This document shows positions 35,267 to 46,671 of a stretch of DNA of 64,000 nucleotides, piece after piece. The stretch spans positions 244,506 to 308,505 of the forward strand of contig NZ_JANQBD010000008.1 of assembly GCF_024722015.1 (NCBI RefSeq), given 5' to 3'. Within the stretch, counting starts at the first letter, position 1. Each line of letters starts with the position of its first letter. The position numbers were made by a program, and so were the translations under genes. The notes below the pieces were generated by a model. The model saw only the letters and a program-made list of their open reading frames with translations. It was not told the DNA's origin and did no database searches. This DNA is from Paenibacillus radicis (ex Xue et al. 2023). GTDB lineage: Bacteria; Bacillota; Bacilli; Paenibacillales; NBRC-103111.

Positions 35267-35599
35267 TTAAGACGCTGGTTCTTCACGTTTCCGCTCATTA
35301 TGACTTTCTCCCCAAGCACACATTACTTCTGCTACAGGGATCAATGTTTTGCCATATTCACTAAGAGAATATTCTACTTTTGGAGGGACTGTTGGGTATA
35401 CCGTTCTTTCAATCACGCCTTCTTGTTCCAAGTCTCGAAGATGTTGCGTAAGCATCTTTTGGGAAACATCAGGTATGAGCTTTTCCAGCTCGTTGAATCG
35501 CTTGGTTGATTCCATCAAATGCCATAAAATAACCGGCTTCCATTTGCCACCTAAAACATGAATAACTGTCTCGATTGGACATTCGCGCTGATGAATCAT
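35267..35599 (-). CDS. HxlR-family transcriptional regulator
   Basis: The 110-residue winged-helix protein starts IHQRECPIETVIHVLGGKWK, with the conserved CP near the N-terminus that can sense oxidants or aldehydes. It continues with FNELEKLIPDVSQKMLTQHL and a wing ending PPKVEYSLSEYGKTL. It matches HxlR/YodB-type regulators. It is divergent from a DUF4267 membrane protein, and a palindrome lies between them. Probable role: repressor of that gene and itself. Confidence 0.92.
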   Translation of the reverse strand: MIHQRECPIETVIHVLGGKWKPVILWHLMESTKRFNELEKLIPDVSQKMLTQHLRDLEQEGVIERTVYPTVPPKVEYSLSEYGKTLIPVAEVMCAWGESHNERKREEPAS

Positions 35600-35613
35600 A
35601 GATTAATCATCCC

Positions 35614-35629
35614 CTTACTTTTAAGTAAG
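35614..35629. promoter_or_regulatory. HxlR operator candidate
   Basis: CTTACTT TT AAGTAAG is a perfect inverted repeat with 7-base arms in the divergent promoter region, and similar half-sites (ATTACTT, AAAGTGC) follow at 35633-35647. The spacing fits HxlR/YodB-type operators. Confidence 0.65.
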
Positions 35630-35718
35630 TGCATTACTTTAAAGTGCGTTATTAACAGAATTTTACAATCGATATACAATAAAGTCAATCACATAGAACA
35701 GAAAAAGGAGACAGACCA

Positions 35719-36120
35719 ATGAGTAAATATTATTGGGGACCAAAGTCAGTAACATATTGGTTAGTGGGTGTTGTTACGTTGTTGATGTTGTATTTAGGAG
35801 TAAGAGGTTTTATTCAGCCAGAAGCTGCGATTCGAGATTTTGGTATACCGCTGCATGACACAGCTGATAGATATCTTGTTAATATAAAAGCAGATCGTGA
35901 TCTGTTTATTGGTATCTGCCTACTAGTCTTGATGGTACTTCGTATGAAAAAAGCATTACTTGTTATTATGTTAACTTCTATTTTAATGCCTATAGTAGAT
36001 GCAATATTGGTATTAACGAATGCAGTAGATAAAACACCTTCTTGGATTCATATTGTTACTGCGGTATATGGACTTGTTGTAGGTTGGATGTTATATCGAG
36101 AAGAACAGCGATCCAAATAG
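35719..36120 (+). CDS. DUF4267 small membrane protein
   Basis: The 133-residue protein has four membrane helices: LVGVVTLLMLYLGVRGF, FIGICLLVLMVLRM, ALLVIMLTSILMPIVDAILV and IHIVTAVYGLVVGWMLY. The segment IKADRDLFIGICLLVLM matches DUF4267 proteins. These are often controlled by an adjacent HxlR or TetR regulator, as here; their function is unknown. The ATG at 35719 has AAGGAG upstream. Confidence 0.85.
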   Translation: MSKYYWGPKSVTYWLVGVVTLLMLYLGVRGFIQPEAAIRDFGIPLHDTADRYLVNIKADRDLFIGICLLVLMVLRMKKALLVIMLTSILMPIVDAILVLTNAVDKTPSWIHIVTAVYGLVVGWMLYREEQRSK

Positions 36121-36478
36121 CTGCTCATCGAAGCTATCCCCCTAACGAACCAAAAGATCCATCGTTATTCCAGTAGCCGTGATTTGCTTACACTTAATTT
36201 ATAAATTAATCTCAATTACGGATAACGATAAATGTTCTTTTCCTAATTCGGCAAACGCTCCTTTGGTCAAATTACGTTTATTATAACGGAACATAATATC
36301 ACGAACAATATCGCGATTATTGAAATTTGTTACTTAAAGTAAAGTTCTGTTCAATCCTGTTCAATCAACTGAAACAAAGAAGCCGCCCCCATGACGGAGA
36401 CGACTTCTTTGTTTACCATTTCGCTTTTCAAGCACTGATTCACCTTCACCGCGACCTCAAGCTTCACCGACGGTACCA
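36121..36478. other. Intergenic region between convergent genes
   Basis: Apart from the terminator at 36371-36413 I see no gene. AT-rich sequence around 36220-36330 includes AAATGTTCTTTTCCTAATTC, similar to sequence near 30270. Confidence 0.5.
36371..36413. terminator. Bidirectional terminator
   Basis: AAACAAAGAAG (36371-36381) pairs with CTTCTTTGTTT (36403-36413). It is flanked by A- and T-rich ends and lies between the DUF4267 gene and the convergent rph gene. Confidence 0.75.
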
Positions 36479-39088
<2,610 letters not shown>

Positions 39089-39146
39089 TCAAAATCTCTC
39101 CTAACCCTTAAATTTAGAAAAAACATTTGACAAGAGTTTCACCGAC

Positions 39147-39169
39147 ATGCTACAATAAAATTGTAGGAT
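39147..39169. promoter_or_regulatory. Inverted repeat upstream of rph
   Basis: CTACAAT (39150-39156) and ATTGTAG (39160-39166) are perfect arms around AAA, extended by CAT/ATG outside a mismatch. It lies about 60 bases before the rph start. It could be an operator or a leader hairpin; I cannot say whether it is the rifamycin-associated element. Confidence 0.5.
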
Positions 39170-39243
39170 GTAATAATTATGTCCAATTATATTTTCGAAA
39201 ATCGTAATCCGATTATATCATCGTGTCTGTTTATATGCAATAT

Positions 39244-39276
39244 AAAAGAACCTGATAAAACTACCCAGGTTCTTTT
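39244..39276. terminator. Terminator upstream of rph
   Basis: AAAAGAACCTG (39244-39254) pairs with CAGGTTCTTTT (39266-39276), followed on the plus strand by TT and preceded on the minus strand side by A residues. It probably ends transcription from the NAD(P)-binding gene on the minus strand. Confidence 0.7.
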
Positions 39277-39462
39277 TTGATTTCCCACTATCATTAGTCC
39301 ACATCAAAAACCATGGATCGAGCCGAACACCGTCACTGCATAGTTCCCTAGCGGCCTTATGCAGCCTAAGGAATTCCTGATTCAAAGCTGAGTCTCCCCG
39401 TTTCGAAGGAATATTTCGCCTTTTTCGCTTCTCAGACGTATGTCATACAATAAATTCACTTA

Positions 39463-40128
39463 CTAATTCCGCATACTTATATTTTTAAGCTGGTTGCTTT
39501 CAATAATAGGATTAGAATAACCGTTTCTTGCTACCTCAATCATGGCTTTTCCCAATTGTTCAGATGTAATGACACTATTCAATTTCAATAGTGATGAATT
39601 CAAAGGCTTCATAATATCATAAAAAAATTGGTATAATTTTGTTTTTGATTTCACACCATACAATGGAATGATGACACCTGGACGAAACATATAGGCCGCC
39701 TTAAATGGAAGATGCAATAAAGCATTCTCGGTTTTTCCCTTTACTCTTGCCCACATAGAGCGCCCTTCTTCGGTACTGTCTGTCCCACTTCCTGAAACAT
39801 AAATAAACGTGATTTGAGGATTCAATCTTGCTAAAGTTTTGGCAACTGAAATCGTGATATCATACGTTATTCTTGTATATTCCTCCTCCTTCTTACCCAT
39901 AGAAGATACTCCAAGGCAGAAAAAGCAAGCATCAAATCCAGTTATTTTATTTTCTATTGAAGATAAATCAGTTAAATTATTAAGCACAATCTCATTTAGT
40001 TTTTTATGTTGCTGACCTGTACGATTCCGACCAATCGTAAGAATTTCCTGAACTTTTTCATCCAATATACATTCCCTCAATGCACTTTGACCAACCATAC
40101 CAGTTGCCCCTACTATAATGACCTTCAT
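39463..40128 (-). CDS. NAD(P)H-binding Rossmann protein (HTATIP2/NmrA-like)
   Basis: The 221-residue protein begins with the nucleotide-binding MKVIIVGATGMVGQSALREC. It has CFFCLGVSSMGKKEEEYTRI and FIYVSGSGTDSTEEGRSMWA, then VKGKTENALL, the pattern of extended/atypical SDR proteins such as HTATIP2-like epimerases. Its catalytic activity is unknown. It is the last of a run of four minus-strand NAD(P)-dependent proteins behind a divergent TetR gene, but the gap of about 230 bases to the next gene leaves co-transcription open. Confidence 0.82.
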   Translation of the reverse strand: MKVIIVGATGMVGQSALRECILDEKVQEILTIGRNRTGQQHKKLNEIVLNNLTDLSSIENKITGFDACFFCLGVSSMGKKEEEYTRITYDITISVAKTLARLNPQITFIYVSGSGTDSTEEGRSMWARVKGKTENALLHLPFKAAYMFRPGVIIPLYGVKSKTKLYQFFYDIMKPLNSSLLKLNSVITSEQLGKAMIEVARNGYSNPIIESNQLKNISMRN

Positions 40129-40359
40129 TTATTCAGCTCTCCCTTCTTGTAAGAAAAGCCTTTTTCCTGTGCGCGTTATGGTATTTCGGCTTTTCTTCGT
40201 TAACTCCTAGCAAGCTGACTCGACAGTCAACCGTCACTGCCTAGTCAACCATCGCGTATTCGACAGGAGCGCCACTCCCATGTGAGTTGGCCATGTGTCG
40301 GTCTACGTCATTTCGACCCAAAAATGGTGATCGGTCTTGCAAACTTCCGCCATTCTCCT

Positions 40360-41214
40360 TCAACTGATGATTTCATCGTAGTCGGTATTCGTGATCACGT
40401 CCAGCCAACCCTGAATTTCTTTTTGAAAAGCGTCGGTTTTTGCCCGGTATGCTGCCAGCGTATCATTCCCTAATGGCAAATGTACAGGGGGATATTCTAC
40501 ATTGGCAACACTAAGAATAGCTTGGGCAAGCTTGGCTGGATCCCCTGGCTGAAGCTTGTTAAATTGTGTTGCTAAGGTTCTCATCTTTCCTACGGTTTCC
40601 GCATAGTCCTCAATCTCCGTTTTCGATTGTGCCAGAGATGTGCCATCCAGGAAATTCGTACGGAAGAAACCCGGTTCGATCGCAGTTGCATGAATACCAA
40701 GCGGTGCAAGCTCAAGGGCTAAGGTTTCCGTAATTCCTTCTACTGCAAATTTCGTAGAACCGTAAAGTCCCCAACCTACCGTACCGCTTAAACCACCCCC
40801 GGAAGACATATTGATCACATGCCCCGAACGTTGTTTTCTCAAGTAAGGGAGGATGGCGCGCGTCACATGCAGCAGGCCGAATACGTTGACCTCATATAAC
40901 TGCCTGATTTCTATATCGGATGCCTCTTCAATGGCGCTAAGCAAGCCATAACCGGCATTATTGACTAATACATCAATACGGCCGAAGGTTTCAATGGCTA
41001 AACGGGCTGCATCCTTGGCCTCCCGCTCATTTGTTACATCCAAACGAGTCAACAGTATATCATTAGCGTCTCCTAGATTTCCGATAGCAGACAGTTCTTG
41101 TATATTTCTTGAAGTAGCCACCACCTTGTTTCCAGACGCCAAAACCGCTTTGGCAATCTCGAAGCCCAAGCCTCGTGAAGCTCCAGTAATAAACCATACT
41201 TTTTGATCTGACAT
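40360..41214 (-). CDS. Classical short-chain dehydrogenase/reductase
   Basis: The 284-residue enzyme has TGASRGLGFEIAKAVLASG for cofactor binding, NNAGYGLL in the structural position, Ser in INMSSGGGLSG, and the catalytic YGSTK. It matches SDRs annotated as SDR family oxidoreductases acting on unknown alcohols or ketones. AGAGAGGA precedes the ATG. It lies in an oxidoreductase cluster behind the TetR gene at 43589. Confidence 0.9.
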   Translation of the reverse strand: MSDQKVWFITGASRGLGFEIAKAVLASGNKVVATSRNIQELSAIGNLGDANDILLTRLDVTNEREAKDAARLAIETFGRIDVLVNNAGYGLLSAIEEASDIEIRQLYEVNVFGLLHVTRAILPYLRKQRSGHVINMSSGGGLSGTVGWGLYGSTKFAVEGITETLALELAPLGIHATAIEPGFFRTNFLDGTSLAQSKTEIEDYAETVGKMRTLATQFNKLQPGDPAKLAQAILSVANVEYPPVHLPLGNDTLAAYRAKTDAFQKEIQGWLDVITNTDYDEIIS

Positions 41215-41443
41215 TCAAAAACATTCCTCTCTCATAAATTCAGGGAACACTATACCATAGACGAACTATCGAAGTTTTGGTGTGCGGGTCGTTTGGATTT
41301 ACGAATAAAGCAGAAATATAAAGGAAACTATAGCAACATCTGGGCTCACGCTTATCCAGCGTATTGATTCATTCGTGTAGCGAAGTGCGATCCCCTCGTA
41401 CTCCTGTCTAGTATTGAAGCCAGAGACTGTCAAATCGATCAGA

Positions 41444-42442
41444 TCAATGGTTGAGTTGTGACATAAGGCCTTCAGAATAGCGGTCACCCGATGCGACCCC
41501 GACGGGGGCGACTTCGTCAAGCATGGCCAACTCTTCCTTCGATAGTACGATATCCGCCGCAGCGACATTTTCCTCCAAATACGAAATCCGTCGGGTACCG
41601 GGGATCGGGACACCACCTTGTGCGATGGTCCAAGCTAATGCCAATTGGGAGGGCTTAACACCCTTCTCTTTAGCGATGAGGCTGATCGCCTCGACGATAC
41701 GCATGTTGGTCTCTAAGTTCTTTCCGCTTAGCCGAGGGTCATAGTTACGGAAGTCGGTAGGGTCGAGCTGATCGACCTTAAGCTGACCGGTTAGGAACCC
41801 GCGTCCTAGAGGTGAGTAAGGAACAAAGCCAATGCCCAATTCGCGCACCGTCTCAAACACGCCGTTAGACTCCACACCGCGCTCGAACAGAGAATACTCG
41901 GTCTGGACGGCAGTGATAGGGTGAACAGCGTGAGCACGGCGGATTGTGCTGGCTGATGCCTCGGACAGACCGATGTGGCCAATCTTACCGTCAGTGACCA
42001 GTTTGCTCATTGCTGTGATTGTTATCTCAATCGGTACCTTTGGATCGATGCGGTGAAGATATACGAGATCGATGTAATCCGTCTTCAACCGCCGTAGTGA
42101 CCCTTCGATTGCCCTGATGATGTTCTCTGGTCTACCATCCACGACAGTGGTGCCGTCGACGACTTTGGGCTTGCCGTCATCAGTGAAACCAATTCCGACC
42201 TTTGTCGCGATGACTACACGGTCACGAATGCTTGCGAAGGCGAGTCCAAGCAGTTCCTCGTTGTGTAAAGGCCCATAAATCTCAGCTGTGTCGAAAAACG
42301 TGATACCGAGTTCGATTGCACGACGAAGAGTAGCCAAACTCTCCTCGTCATTACTTGGGCCATAAGTCGTACTCATTCCCATGCAGCCCAAACCTTCTAC
42401 ACTCACTTTTAAACCCTGTGTTCCCAATTCGACTTTTTTCAT
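41444..42442 (-). CDS. Aldo/keto reductase
   Basis: The 332-residue TIM-barrel protein has FFDTAEIYGPLHNEELLG with the catalytic Asp and Tyr, VVIATKVGIGFTDDGKPK with the Lys, and YIDLVYLHRIDP with the His. The NADPH site is suggested by PIPGTRRISYLEENVAA. It resembles the YakC/AKR13-type subfamily of about 330 residues, usually reducing aldehydes such as methylglyoxal or pyridoxal. GGAGGGAG precedes the ATG. It is 58 bases from the next SDR gene upstream, so they are probably co-transcribed. Confidence 0.92.
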   Translation of the reverse strand: MKKVELGTQGLKVSVEGLGCMGMSTTYGPSNDEESLATLRRAIELGITFFDTAEIYGPLHNEELLGLAFASIRDRVVIATKVGIGFTDDGKPKVVDGTTVVDGRPENIIRAIEGSLRRLKTDYIDLVYLHRIDPKVPIEITITAMSKLVTDGKIGHIGLSEASASTIRRAHAVHPITAVQTEYSLFERGVESNGVFETVRELGIGFVPYSPLGRGFLTGQLKVDQLDPTDFRNYDPRLSGKNLETNMRIVEAISLIAKEKGVKPSQLALAWTIAQGGVPIPGTRRISYLEENVAAADIVLSKEELAMLDEVAPVGVASGDRYSEGLMSQLNH

Positions 42443-42500
42443 TTCTATTCTCCCTCCATCTCACCAAGATAATCGTTATTTTATTCTATTCCCACAAAAG

Positions 42501-43487
42501 TCAATCCTGACTCCGAGGAATAGTTCCATGAGGAATGTGCAAAAGATCCTCACTAATCGTCCAAAGCTTTTCGGCCGACACCGAATCAATCGCCCACGAA
42601 CGGACTCCACGGTGCAACTGGCTGTCTGCCGATACGACCTCCTTGATATCGCCGTCTTCGCAATACACGCCTCCCATGCCGTTCAGCATCGGACTGACTG
42701 CGCACCATACGGATGTAGCGGCGCCTTGTTCGGCGGTTCTGAAGCCTTCAGAAGTCACATAGGTTCCGTCTTCGTTCCGTTTTACACCCCAACCAGCTAA
42801 ATCCTCATCACTCAAGTGTCGAGCCAAGCCCGACATGATGGCGCCGGGATGAACTGCAAAAGCGCGCACTCCGTGCTCTCGTCCTCGTTTATCGAGCTCG
42901 ATGGCAAACAACGAGCACGCGGTCTTCGACTCGCCGTAGGAGACAACCTTGTCGTAAGGCCTCTGCGTGAAATGCAGATCGTCAAAATCAATCGGTCCAG
43001 TCATATGACCGATCGACGAGAGAGAGACAACCCGAGCATCCTCAGATCGCTTCAGGGCTTCCCATAAACCTACCGTCAGTTGAAAATGCCCTAGGTAATT
43101 CGTCTCGAAATGGGTATCGAATCCCCGCTCGTCCTTAATCGTCGGAGGGAAGCAGACGCCGGCGTTCAAAATCAAAAGGTCGAGCGCACGATTGGAACTT
43201 CGATAGATGGCGGCAAACTCATCGATCGAGGAGAGGTCCGCAAGATCGAGCCGGATCACCTCGACATTTTTCAGTGATGCGAGTACTTCTTGTGCTTTAT
43301 TAACATCACGGGCACCGACAATGACGGTTGCGCCGGCTCCGGCAAGTGCGCGCGTTGTTTCCAGCCCGATCCCTCCATGTCCGCCGGTGACGATTGCCAC
43401 CTTTCCACTGAGGTCTTGTCCAGCCAGCACCTCTTGTGCCGTCGTTTCGGGTCCGAATCCCGTCTGTAACGGTTTTTGTTTGGTCAT
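42501..43487 (-). CDS. Short-chain dehydrogenase (retinol-dehydrogenase-like)
   Basis: The 328-residue enzyme has VTGGHGGIGLETTRALAGAG, LILNAGVCFPP, VSLSSIGHMTGPIDFDDL and the catalytic YGESKTACSLFAIEL. It belongs to the longer SDR type related to retinol dehydrogenases and oxidoreductases of the same length. AAGGAG precedes the ATG. It is divergent from a TetR gene, and inverted repeats lie in the 100-base gap, so it is probably the first gene of a TetR-controlled oxidoreductase unit. Confidence 0.9.
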   Translation of the reverse strand: MTKQKPLQTGFGPETTAQEVLAGQDLSGKVAIVTGGHGGIGLETTRALAGAGATVIVGARDVNKAQEVLASLKNVEVIRLDLADLSSIDEFAAIYRSSNRALDLLILNAGVCFPPTIKDERGFDTHFETNYLGHFQLTVGLWEALKRSEDARVVSLSSIGHMTGPIDFDDLHFTQRPYDKVVSYGESKTACSLFAIELDKRGREHGVRAFAVHPGAIMSGLARHLSDEDLAGWGVKRNEDGTYVTSEGFRTAEQGAATSVWCAVSPMLNGMGGVYCEDGDIKEVVSADSQLHRGVRSWAIDSVSAEKLWTISEDLLHIPHGTIPRSQD

Positions 43488-43537
43488 ATGCTGTTTGCTC
43501 CTTAATAAAATTAGACATATAACACAAATTGTCTATG

Positions 43538-43560
43538 TGTCCATACTATACGAGTGGACA
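43538..43560. promoter_or_regulatory. TetR operator candidate
   Basis: TGTCCA (43538-43543) and TGGACA (43555-43560) form an inverted repeat across 11 bases in the divergent gap, with a further half-site TTGTCTA just before (43529-43535). The location fits control of both genes. Confidence 0.5.
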
Positions 43561-43588
43561 AAGTTTGTAAAGTGTATAAAATGGAGAT

Positions 43589-44140
43589 ATGGACAATAAA
43601 AAGAAACTGGATATTGTTGCGACAGCGCTAGAGGTATTCTTCAAGTACGGTTACAAGCGGGTATCAATGAACGAAATTGCAGAGGCCGCGGGCATTTCGC
43701 GCGCAGGTCTCTATTTATACTTTAAGAGTAAGGAGGAAATTTTTAACGCCGCTATTGTTCACCACGGCAACATCCTCATAGAGGAGATTAAGAAAGGGTT
43801 GTTGTCCCATAAAACAACGGAAGACAAAATTTTATATGCCCTCGAAGTATGGACGATCCGTAATTTTGACGATTCGTTACACTCGCCGGAATATAAGGAA
43901 ATAACGGACAGCTCATATCAGTTTGCGCGGGAGGCGCTCGACACGAGCTACGGTAAATTGGAAACCTTGCTGGCCGACTTACTGGAAATGCACCCTACTG
44001 CCGCAAGCGATGTTCCTCCAGTGAGATTGGCCCATCTGGTAACAGGCGCACTACGAGGATTTAAAACTGTTGCCAAAAGCTCGGACGAGCTTCGCCATAT
44101 GATTCAGGACTTGCTCCAAATCGTCACTGCTGGCCAATAG
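43589..44140 (+). CDS. TetR-family transcriptional regulator
   Basis: The 183-residue protein begins with a TetR helix-turn-helix (ILDIVATALEVFFKYG-type start, then RVSMNEIAEAAGISRAGLYL YFKSKEEIF). The C-terminal ligand-binding half is variable, as usual. It faces the SDR/AKR cluster, so the ligand may be an aldehyde or other oxidoreductase substrate (inference). The ATG at 43589 has only a close GGAG site. A terminator hairpin follows at 44213-44248. Confidence 0.92.
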   Translation: MDNKKKLDIVATALEVFFKYGYKRVSMNEIAEAAGISRAGLYLYFKSKEEIFNAAIVHHGNILIEEIKKGLLSHKTTEDKILYALEVWTIRNFDDSLHSPEYKEITDSSYQFAREALDTSYGKLETLLADLLEMHPTAASDVPPVRLAHLVTGALRGFKTVAKSSDELRHMIQDLLQIVTAGQ

Positions 44141-44212
44141 GGATCCACATTATTAAAGCCGCGCAGCTACCCGAAAGCTTATCTATTCCAATAAATCTGG
44201 AGAAAAAAGAAT

Positions 44213-44248
44213 AACGGCTCTGTCGCTTTTGATGCGAACAGAGCCGTT
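44213..44248. terminator. Terminator between tetR and the DUF4179 gene
   Basis: AACGGCTCTGT (44213-44223) pairs perfectly with ACAGAGCCGTT (44238-44248), followed by TTT on the plus strand. It ends the tetR transcript and may also serve the convergent anti-sigma gene. Confidence 0.8.
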
Positions 44249-44352
44249 TTTATCATTGTTCCACGGAATCGTAATTGGCTGTCGCGACTGAAAACGACCT
44301 TCAAACTCCCCTTGTAATACATACAATTTATGGAACTACATTTGATTTTACT

Positions 44353-45384
44353 CTAATGACCTTTAATCCGAATTTCTTTGTCAAAGAATACGATAGATGC
44401 GATTTCCTTATCATTTATTACATTTCCAAACGTTTTAATTGTAAGCAATTGGTTACTTAATAAATCGCTTAGTGCCAATCCGGTAAAAATGCTGGTCGTT
44501 TCTGAGGTGCCATCTTTATAGTTTATCGTGATAGGGAAGTTATCCAAATATTCGTTTACGCCAATTTCCTTTAATCCTCCGGCAGCATTGTTAATCTCCT
44601 TCAATGATTCGCTATCAATCTTCAAGGTAATTGAAATTGGCGAAACAGAGATCGTTTTTAATATTGCCTTGTAACCAAATAGCGTTATGTTTTGATCGAT
44701 CTGATAAAGGTTGGAGTACTCCTTGAAATCTAGCTTAATAGCAGCTTCCCAAGAACCTGGAATGACAGTTTCAAAATTGCTGGGAAACGGATCTGCAGCT
44801 TGTAAATCATAGAGTTTCAAATCAACGGTTTGACCCACTAATGAACTATCGGTCATTATATTCATGACCAAGCTAATTTTATTGTCATTAGGATTACCCA
44901 CGTCGAGTACCTCAAATCCTGTACTATGAAAGCTTTGATTTGTTGTAATCGAGGAATAAAAACGGTATCGAGCCGCATTCAGAACAGTACCTTCTGGAGC
45001 AGTAAAATCCATTAAAATATAGGTTAGATTGCTGTCTCCGATCACTTGCTTTATGGTAAGCGATCCATACTCATTTTTCACTGTTTTGTTCACTACATAA
45101 GCGCCATTGGACAAATATTCCGCCTGCTCATTATTTGCCGGTTTAAGAAATTTTATAAAAGCTGCATCTAATCCCATATATGCCGCTGCAAAAGCCGTTG
45201 TCGTTAAACAAACCATCAGCACAGCAGCCAGTACGGCATATCTTACAGGTTTCACAGTAATAAGTCTTCTTTGCCCTTTATGTTCAACCTGGCTTTGCAT
45301 TACAATGTTATGAAACATTTTTTCTTTTTGTTCGGTTTTTGGTGTAAGAGCTTCAAAAATCTGATTAATATTTTTGTTACTCAA
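44353..45384 (-). CDS. DUF4179-type anti-sigma factor
   Basis: The 343-residue protein has a short cytoplasmic lead, one membrane helix (YAVLAAVLMVCLTTTAFAAAY, about residues 48-69) and a large outside beta-rich domain. The part starting MGLDAAFIKFLKPANNEQAE matches the DUF4179 family. Such proteins are encoded next to ECF sigma factors and hold them inactive at the membrane. The gene overlaps the upstream sigma-factor gene by 8 bases, so coupled expression is expected. No zinc-binding anti-sigma motif is visible. Confidence 0.88.
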   Translation of the reverse strand: MSNKNINQIFEALTPKTEQKEKMFHNIVMQSQVEHKGQRRLITVKPVRYAVLAAVLMVCLTTTAFAAAYMGLDAAFIKFLKPANNEQAEYLSNGAYVVNKTVKNEYGSLTIKQVIGDSNLTYILMDFTAPEGTVLNAARYRFYSSITTNQSFHSTGFEVLDVGNPNDNKISLVMNIMTDSSLVGQTVDLKLYDLQAADPFPSNFETVIPGSWEAAIKLDFKEYSNLYQIDQNITLFGYKAILKTISVSPISITLKIDSESLKEINNAAGGLKEIGVNEYLDNFPITINYKDGTSETTSIFTGLALSDLLSNQLLTIKTFGNVINDKEIASIVFFDKEIRIKGH

Positions 45385-45880
45385 TATAATTCCCTCCCAA
45401 ATCCATCTTGAGGCGTTTGCGGCCTCTGAATAATTGCGTTTGGATTGTGCTTTCTTTGTGTCCTAACATCTCAGCAATTTCTTTTACCGTATATTCCTCG
45501 AAATAGTATAAATATAAAACAGTTTTGTATTTTTCGGGAAGTGAAAGCAGTTTTGCAAGCACCTTGCCAGATGGCTCAACACCATTCCAAGAAACAACTT
45601 CCGGCAAAGCGTCTAAAGTCACACGACGGGTTGTCCACCAATTTTTAAGAATGTCTTTACAGTAATTTCGGGTAGTTACCATCAGCCATGCTTTTTCATG
45701 CTCGTGGTCATTGAAAACCACTGGGGATTTAATAAGTTTTAGAAATACAGATTGAACAGCGTCTTCAACATCAACGGGATTTTTCAAGTATATAAAGCAA
45801 AGTCTGTAAACTAGATCTGCACGCCGTTGATATAGTTCGGCCAATTCTTTATCCGTACGCAATAAAGAATTGTATTCCAT
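45377..45880 (-). CDS. ECF-family RNA polymerase sigma factor
   Basis: From the ATG at 45880, with AGGAGG seven bases upstream, the product is 167 residues. Region 2 is present (LVYRLCFIYLKNPVDVEDAV, QSVFLKLIKSP, HEKAWLMVTTRNYCKDILKN), as is region 4 (YKTVLYLYYFEEYTVKEIAE, then STIQTQLFRGRKRLKMDL). It pairs with the overlapping DUF4179 anti-sigma gene, the usual two-gene stress module in Firmicutes. The signal is unknown. Confidence 0.93.
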   Translation of the reverse strand: MEYNSLLRTDKELAELYQRRADLVYRLCFIYLKNPVDVEDAVQSVFLKLIKSPVVFNDHEHEKAWLMVTTRNYCKDILKNWWTTRRVTLDALPEVVSWNGVEPSGKVLAKLLSLPEKYKTVLYLYYFEEYTVKEIAEMLGHKESTIQTQLFRGRKRLKMDLGGNYIE

Positions 45881-45963
45881 TTTTTCGCCTCCTATATTCA
45901 ACACGATTAATGATTCAAAAATATCTCATTACATGGTTTTATTTTTTTGATTTTCAAGCAAAA

Positions 45964-46008
45964 GAGGAGCTGCTCAAAGCAAGCCCCTCCATTATCATTC
46001 TCCGTTAG
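45964..46008. repeat. Intergenic repeat: hairpin plus core, copy 11
   Basis: GAGGAGCTGC then GCAAGCCCCTCC form an imperfect hairpin (about 45964-45990), followed by the core TATCATTCTCCGTTAG (45993-46008). It lies 11 bases from the stop of the acetyltransferase gene at 46020. On the minus strand the hairpin ends CTCCTCTTTTG. Confidence 0.65.
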
Positions 46009-46019
46009 AGCTTAATAGC

Positions 46020-46580
46020 TCAAAGATCCTCAAACCGACTTCCATGTATTGTTTCGAACTCAGACTTAGTCATACCAAAGTGCATCTCATCGTAATAATC
46101 CCAATTAGTGTAAACCATATTTCTAAGTTGCCCCTCTTTAACAAAACCTAGCTTCTCATGCAATGTAAGTGACGCTTTGTTGAAAGAGTAAACATGAGGC
46201 GTTACTTTTTGATAATTCAATTCATAAAAATAAAACCTTAGAACTAGGATGATCATTTCTTTTGCATATCCTTTAGAGCGATGTATGGGTACGACCACTA
46301 GTCCGTATTTAAATGTTCCATTTCTTCTGTTACATTCGAAAGTATCAATAGTGCCAATCAATTCACCTTGTAGATTTTCTGCAATAAAGCGGAAAGAGTC
46401 ATCATTTCTTGGCTTTTGTTCGTTGTTCAACCATTCAACTCTTCTTTCATCGGACTGCGGCCAATAAATTGCATCAACATTCCTAGAAACTTCATCGTCA
46501 AATGATCGAAATAAAGAAATATCGGCAGTTTGTATCGCTCTTAAACTAAGAGAGGGACCGTTCCAATAATTTAGTGCCAT
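46020..46580 (-). CDS. GNAT acetyltransferase, RimJ/RimL type
   Basis: The 186-residue protein starts YWNGPSLSLRAIQTADISLF and has the acetyl-CoA motif VVVPIHRSKGYAKEMIILVL near residue 95 and VTPHVYSFNKASLTLHEKLG near 135. This is the layout of RimJ/RimL-like acetyltransferases, which modify ribosomal protein N-termini or small molecules. GAGG lies ten bases before the ATG. It is a single-gene unit bounded by a repeat element at its 3' end. Confidence 0.88.
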   Translation of the reverse strand: MALNYWNGPSLSLRAIQTADISLFRSFDDEVSRNVDAIYWPQSDERRVEWLNNEQKPRNDDSFRFIAENLQGELIGTIDTFECNRRNGTFKYGLVVVPIHRSKGYAKEMIILVLRFYFYELNYQKVTPHVYSFNKASLTLHEKLGFVKEGQLRNMVYTNWDYYDEMHFGMTKSEFETIHGSRFEDL

Positions 46581-46671
46581 AATCCTAGTACCTCATCTCG
46601 TGGTTTTAGTTGATTCTGTAAATTGTATTGTCACCACATATTCTGTACCCTTATCCGACTAACCTACCCGT

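Larger units (their letters stand above)
39089..39462. other. rph promoter region and downstream debris
   Basis: This holds the rph leader with an inverted repeat (39147-39169), a terminator (39244-39276), and about 170 bases with scraps of minus-strand coding look (LNQEFLRLHKAARELCSDG near 39330-39390) but no intact gene. Confidence 0.45.

Noticed and set aside
39297..39462. A further gene between rph and the NAD(P)-binding gene
   Set aside because: Short minus-strand fragments look coding, but there is no start, no ribosome site and no recognised domain.
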